Part shown: positions 25,760 to 27,594 of the stretch, piece after piece
Position numbering within the stretch: position 1 is the stretch's first letter
Layout of the letters: each line of letters opens with the position of its first letter
Virus record (IMG/VR): IMGVR_UViG_3300037358_000096
Coordinates: 1 to 27,594 of that record
Strand: one strand, 5' to 3'
Source: a virus
DNA length: 27,594 nucleotides
Position numbers and translations under genes: made by a program
Notes under the pieces: generated by a model
The model's input: the letters and a program-made list of their open reading frames with translations, nothing else
What the model was told of the DNA's origin: nothing
The model's database searches: none

Positions 25760-25796
25760 CCCCGGACAGGTTCGAGCCTGGTCCGGGGTTTTCTTT
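25760..25796 (+). terminator. Rho-independent terminator oriented rightward
   Basis: CCCCGGACAGG (25760-25770) pairs with CCTGGTCCGGGG (25777-25788) with one bulged G, followed by TTTTCTTT on the plus strand. It is a canonical terminator for plus-strand transcription, yet no plus-strand gene lies upstream. On the minus strand it directly follows the stop of gene 25795-25989 but has no T-run there. Confidence 0.7.
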
Positions 25797-25989
25797 ACGG
25801 GGTTGCGGAAATCGTTACGGGGATGACGCCGCGGCGGAGCAAGGCGCTCCGCACGGCCTCGCGCTCGCCGGGCTCCGGGATGGATGCGATCCAGCCGCAG
25901 ACCGAGCAGCGCGCCGGCGACGGGACGACGTCGGTGCCGGCGTCATAGACGCGGGCCTCGCAGTCGATGCAGATGAATTCGATGGTCAT
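25795..25989 (-). CDS. Small zinc-ribbon protein
   Basis: 64 residues, ATG at 25987-25989. It has C-I-D-C-E (7-11) and R-C-S-V-C-G-W (27-33), then a helical tail (PGEREAVRSALLRRGVI). The combination R-C-x-V-C-x-W followed by E-P-G-E-R-E is seen in other phage zinc proteins. A GTG start at 26019 is possible, but the ribosome site GGGAGG is better placed for the seven-codon ORF that precedes this gene. Function unknown. Confidence 0.6.
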   Translation of the reverse strand: MTIEFICIDCEARVYDAGTDVVPSPARCSVCGWIASIPEPGEREAVRSALLRRGVIPVTISATP

Positions 25990-26009
25990 TGGGTGGGCGC
26001 CCACGTCAT
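25986..26009 (-). CDS. Seven-codon ORF with the best-placed ribosome site
   Basis: M-T-W-A-P-T-Q-stop starts at 26007-26009, nine bases after GGGAGG, and its stop overlaps the zinc-ribbon ATG as ATGA. It also overlaps the stop of the upstream 38-residue ORF. It may serve only to deliver ribosomes to the next start. Confidence 0.3.
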   Translation of the reverse strand: MTWAPTQ

Positions 26010-26122
26010 CTGACCGCACCTCCCAATTTCACTCGCGCGGCCTGGTAACGCCGTTCCCAGCGATCTGCGCTGGCCTGTGCGCGGCGCCACCGCCACTGAC
26101 AGAAGAACGCCCAAAGCGTCAC
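26006..26122 (-). CDS. Small basic, tryptophan-rich protein
   Basis: 38 residues from a GTG at 26120-26122, in GTGA overlap with the upstream gene. The sequence is a single amphipathic helix (TLWAFFCQWRWRRAQASADR, then WERRYQAARVKLGG) with a hydrophobic, tryptophan-rich start that may associate with membrane. No family is recognised. Confidence 0.45.
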   Translation of the reverse strand: MTLWAFFCQWRWRRAQASADRWERRYQAARVKLGGAVR

Positions 26123-26463
26123 GACTCGTCCGCCATGCGGGCCAGCCGCTCGCGTGCGGCGGCCGAGCGGGCGGTCAGATGGTCGGCCTCCGTGTCCAGA
26201 TGGCGCAGGAAGGCGGCGCGGATGCGGGTCAACTCTTCGTCGTGCAGCGCGACGGGATCGCCGTAGAGCAGGGCGCGGGCGCGGGCGCGGCGGAATCGCA
26301 GGCCCAACTCCATTGCCGCCAGCCGCAAGGCGTGCTCGCGGGTATGCCCGCGATTGCGGATTGCGGTGACGGTGTCGTCGACCAGTTCTGACGCGTGCCG
26401 CGCCGCGTCGGTTTTCGCCGCGCCGGATTTGGAAAGTTGAGGCCAGGCCAAAGCCGTCTCCAT
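26119..26463 (-). CDS. Hypothetical helical protein of the early operon
   Basis: 114 residues from the ATG at 26461-26463, eight bases after AAAGGAC. Nearly all helical: AARHASELVDDTVTAIRNRG, HTREHALRLAAMELGLRFRR, then HLDTEADHLTARSAAARERL. No catalytic motif or family is recognised. Its ribosome site is part of the palindrome at 26473-26485, which may tie its expression to a repressor. Confidence 0.6.
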   Translation of the reverse strand: METALAWPQLSKSGAAKTDAARHASELVDDTVTAIRNRGHTREHALRLAAMELGLRFRRARARALLYGDPVALHDEELTRIRAAFLRHLDTEADHLTARSAAARERLARMADES

Positions 26464-26472
26464 CGATTAGGG

Positions 26473-26485
26473 TCCTTTCAAAGGA
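26473..26485. promoter_or_regulatory. Palindrome covering the ribosome site of gene 26463
   Basis: TCCTTTCAAAGGA has perfect six-base arms around one base. The AAAGGA arm is the ribosome site of the leftward gene. As DNA it could be an operator; the loop is too small for an RNA hairpin. Farther along, CCCGCG-CCGGAA-CGCGGG (26522-26539) forms another stem without a T-run. The rest of 26464-26575 shows no gene. Confidence 0.35.
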
Positions 26486-26575
26486 TGGAGGGTTACTCAG
26501 CGAAACGAAGGTTGTTACGAGCCCGCGCCGGAACGCGGGGAGCAGGCGAAAGGCAGGGTGAGGCGGTGGGCGCCG

Positions 26576-26836
26576 TCATCCTGCTGCCTCTGTGGGGGCC
26601 GATTCGGCCGCGTCAGCCGATAGGCGCCTGCCTCGCGGCCTTCTGGCAGCCGCTGCGGCGGCCTCGGCCGCATCCCGGATGCGCCGGTAGTTGCTCAGCG
26701 AGGGCTCGGTCTCCCCGGACTTCCACCGACTGAAAATGGACGGGGAGATGCCGGCCCGCCGGCACAACTCAGCCATCGGAATCCCGGCCTGCCGGGCCAA
26801 GTCCTCTACGTCGCCAGGCGTCAGCAAATCGCTCAT
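26576..26836 (-). CDS. Cro/CI-type helix-turn-helix regulator
   Basis: 86 residues from the ATG at 26834-26836; upstream in-frame sequence to 27031 is shadow. The HTH is clear: D-V-E-D-L-A-R-Q-A-G-I-P-M-A-E-L-C-R-R-A-G-I-S, then P-S-I-F-S-R-W-K-S-G-E-T-E-P-S, the XRE-family pattern with recognition helix. A basic, alanine-rich tail follows and no dimerisation or peptidase domain is present, so it is Cro-like in size. It diverges from another HTH gene across 83 bases of TTGCA-rich operator-like DNA and heads the leftward operon. Confidence 0.8.
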   Translation of the reverse strand: MSDLLTPGDVEDLARQAGIPMAELCRRAGISPSIFSRWKSGETEPSLSNYRRIRDAAEAAAAAARRPRGRRLSADAAESAPTEAAG

Positions 26837-26919
26837 GGCCAACCCTATTTGCAAAATTGCACTTGAGTCAATAGCACTCTTGCAAACAGACTGTCGGCCG
26901 GTTGCGTGCAATTCTGCGC
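26837..26919. promoter_or_regulatory. Divergent operator/promoter region of the HTH pair
   Basis: Contains the palindrome TTTGCAAA (26848-26855), ATTGCAC (26856-26862) with its inverse GTGCAAT (26906-26912), and TTGCAAA (26880-26886): at least four TTGCA half-sites. On the minus strand TTGACT (26871-26866) is a good -35; a weak -10 near 26848-26843 would start transcription about at the ATG. The -35 overlaps GAGTC (26865-26869), a GANTC site. Neither flanking gene has a strong ribosome site. Confidence 0.65.
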
Positions 26920-27387
26920 ATGATGGATATTGACGAGCAGCAGGCCGCGATTCGTGGCTTAATTCACCTGATGATGGAGGCATCCGGGCTCGACGCGACG
27001 AGCCTCGCGCGCGCGGCAGGGTTGGCGCCATCGACGCTGACCCGATTCCTCAATCAGCCGGTCAAGCATCTTTTGACAGCGCGCACGTTGGCGAAACTCT
27101 CAGCGGCAACCGGCGTGTCGGTCCCTGCTGGCACCCCGCTTCTGACGAGCGCCGAGCGAGACCTCCTGGCGGACTTTCGATCGACCGACGACCAGGGCCG
27201 CGAGATGGCCTCCCGCTTCCTCGGGTCTTTACGCGCGCCCGCAGGCGCACCTTCGAATGCGCCATCACGTCCGAAGGAGCGCGCGCCACCGCTCCACCCT
27301 ACGTCGGGGGGAAGCGCCGCAAAGAGCGTGGGTCGTAGGGGGTGCGAGAAGGTTGTGAGGCTGACGCGGCGGCCGGAGCGGGTGTGA
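26920..27387 (+). CDS. Helix-turn-helix repressor-like protein
   Basis: 155 residues from the ATG at 26920 (a second ATG follows at once). Residues 8-60 form an XRE-type HTH: I-R-G-L-I-H-L-M-M-E-A-S-G-L-D-A-T-S-L-A-R-A-A-G-L, then A-P-S-T-L-T-R-F-L-N, and an A-R-T-L-A-K-L-S-A-A-T-G-V helix. The C-terminal part is short and proline/arginine-rich, with no LexA-like peptidase, so induction by RecA-dependent self-cleavage is unlikely. By position it is the CI-like partner of the divergent Cro-like gene. No ribosome site is seen; translation may be leaderless. Confidence 0.75.
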   Translation: MMDIDEQQAAIRGLIHLMMEASGLDATSLARAAGLAPSTLTRFLNQPVKHLLTARTLAKLSAATGVSVPAGTPLLTSAERDLLADFRSTDDQGREMASRFLGSLRAPAGAPSNAPSRPKERAPPLHPTSGGSAAKSVGRRGCEKVVRLTRRPERV

Positions 27388-27594
27388 ACGGCCACCCGCT
27401 ATGGACCGACCTGATCACATCCCTGGCGACGGCCGTCACAGCACTTGTCGCCGGACTGGCGGCGTGGGCGCGCTGCGGCAGGCGGAGCAGATGCTTCACG
27501 CAATGTCCGCTGAAAGTAGCGGACAACCTCAGTGATGAACGCGCGCCAGCTTCTGGTCATGCCGCCACGGTAGCACGGATCAGCGGATGGTGCG
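27384..27594 (+). CDS. Partial small membrane protein at the right edge
   Basis: A GTG at 27384 overlaps the repressor-like stop as GTGA, and the frame stays open to the window end (70 codons). Residues 8-28 (DLITSLATAVTALVAGLAAW) form one transmembrane helix, followed by a cysteine/arginine-rich segment. An inverted repeat TGTCCGCT-GAAAGT-AGCGGACA (27504-27525) lies in the coding sequence. The C-terminus is outside the window. Genes beside repressors sometimes encode superinfection-exclusion proteins, but nothing here proves that. Confidence 0.5.
   Translation, partial: MNGHPLWTDLITSLATAVTALVAGLAAWARCGRRSRCFTQCPLKVADNLSDERAPASGHAATVARISGWC

Noticed and set aside
25755-25796. tRNA-like 3' end (GGTTCGAGCC) suggesting a tRNA or attachment site
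   Set aside because: The T-arm has a mismatch, no anticodon or D arm can be built upstream, and the bases are fully explained by the terminator stem.

Overview
The window is a high-GC stretch of tailed-phage or prophage genome from an alphaproteobacterial host. Phage origin is shown by a large terminase, a portal protein and an SPP1 gp7/Mu gpF-type head protein in order on the minus strand, by dozens of tiny genes joined through ATGA/GTGA/TTGA stop-start overlaps, and by a divergent pair of helix-turn-helix regulators at the right end. The alphaproteobacterial host is inferred from phage copies of two cell-cycle regulators specific to that class: a CtrA-like response regulator (13297-13986) and two adjacent GcrA-like proteins (24505-25652). 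No integrase of the tyrosine family, tail genes or complete major capsid gene are visible, so this is part of a larger genome.

Layout. 1-8530 (mostly minus) is the packaging and head module: terminase large subunit, small protein, portal, coiled-coil protein, small zinc-ribbon and DUF551-type proteins, head-morphogenesis protein, then a train of small proteins (ribbon-helix-helix, DUF6525-like, hypotheticals) and a partial gene at the left edge. 8545-10723 mixes strands and holds a GT-A glycosyltransferase. 10748-12837 (plus) is a seven-gene chain of small proteins with stop-start overlaps at nearly every junction. 12834-14266 (minus) holds a small-terminase/HTH-like protein, the CtrA-like regulator and one hypothetical. 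14439-16854 (plus) carries a DUF932 protein, two hypotheticals and an ASCH-domain protein; two of these genes are preceded by the same promoter/leader element. 16903-20213 (minus) is a nucleic-acid cassette: endonuclease VII-like HNH, serine recombinase, ParB-like protein and an ABC ATPase fused to a GNAT domain. 20366-26836 (minus) resembles a leftward early operon: Cro-like HTH, small proteins, two GcrA-like regulators, two zinc-ribbon proteins, a replication-initiator-like winged-helix protein, a 560-bp non-coding region with iteron-like repeats and hairpins, a small gene between 31-bp direct repeats, and a NusG-like antiterminator. 26920 to the right edge (plus) holds the opposing HTH regulator and a partial membrane protein.

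How the parts may work together. The right-end divergent pair looks like an immunity switch. The early operon would supply replication (initiator plus iteron region) and transcription control (NusG-like). The CtrA-like and GcrA-like proteins could tie phage transcription to, or redirect, the host cell cycle; GANTC sites, the motif read by GcrA, lie in the switch region and inside the iterons. The ABC-GNAT protein with ParB-like and ASCH-domain neighbours is a candidate DNA base-modification or anti-restriction cassette. These links are inferred from gene families and position; none has been tested here.
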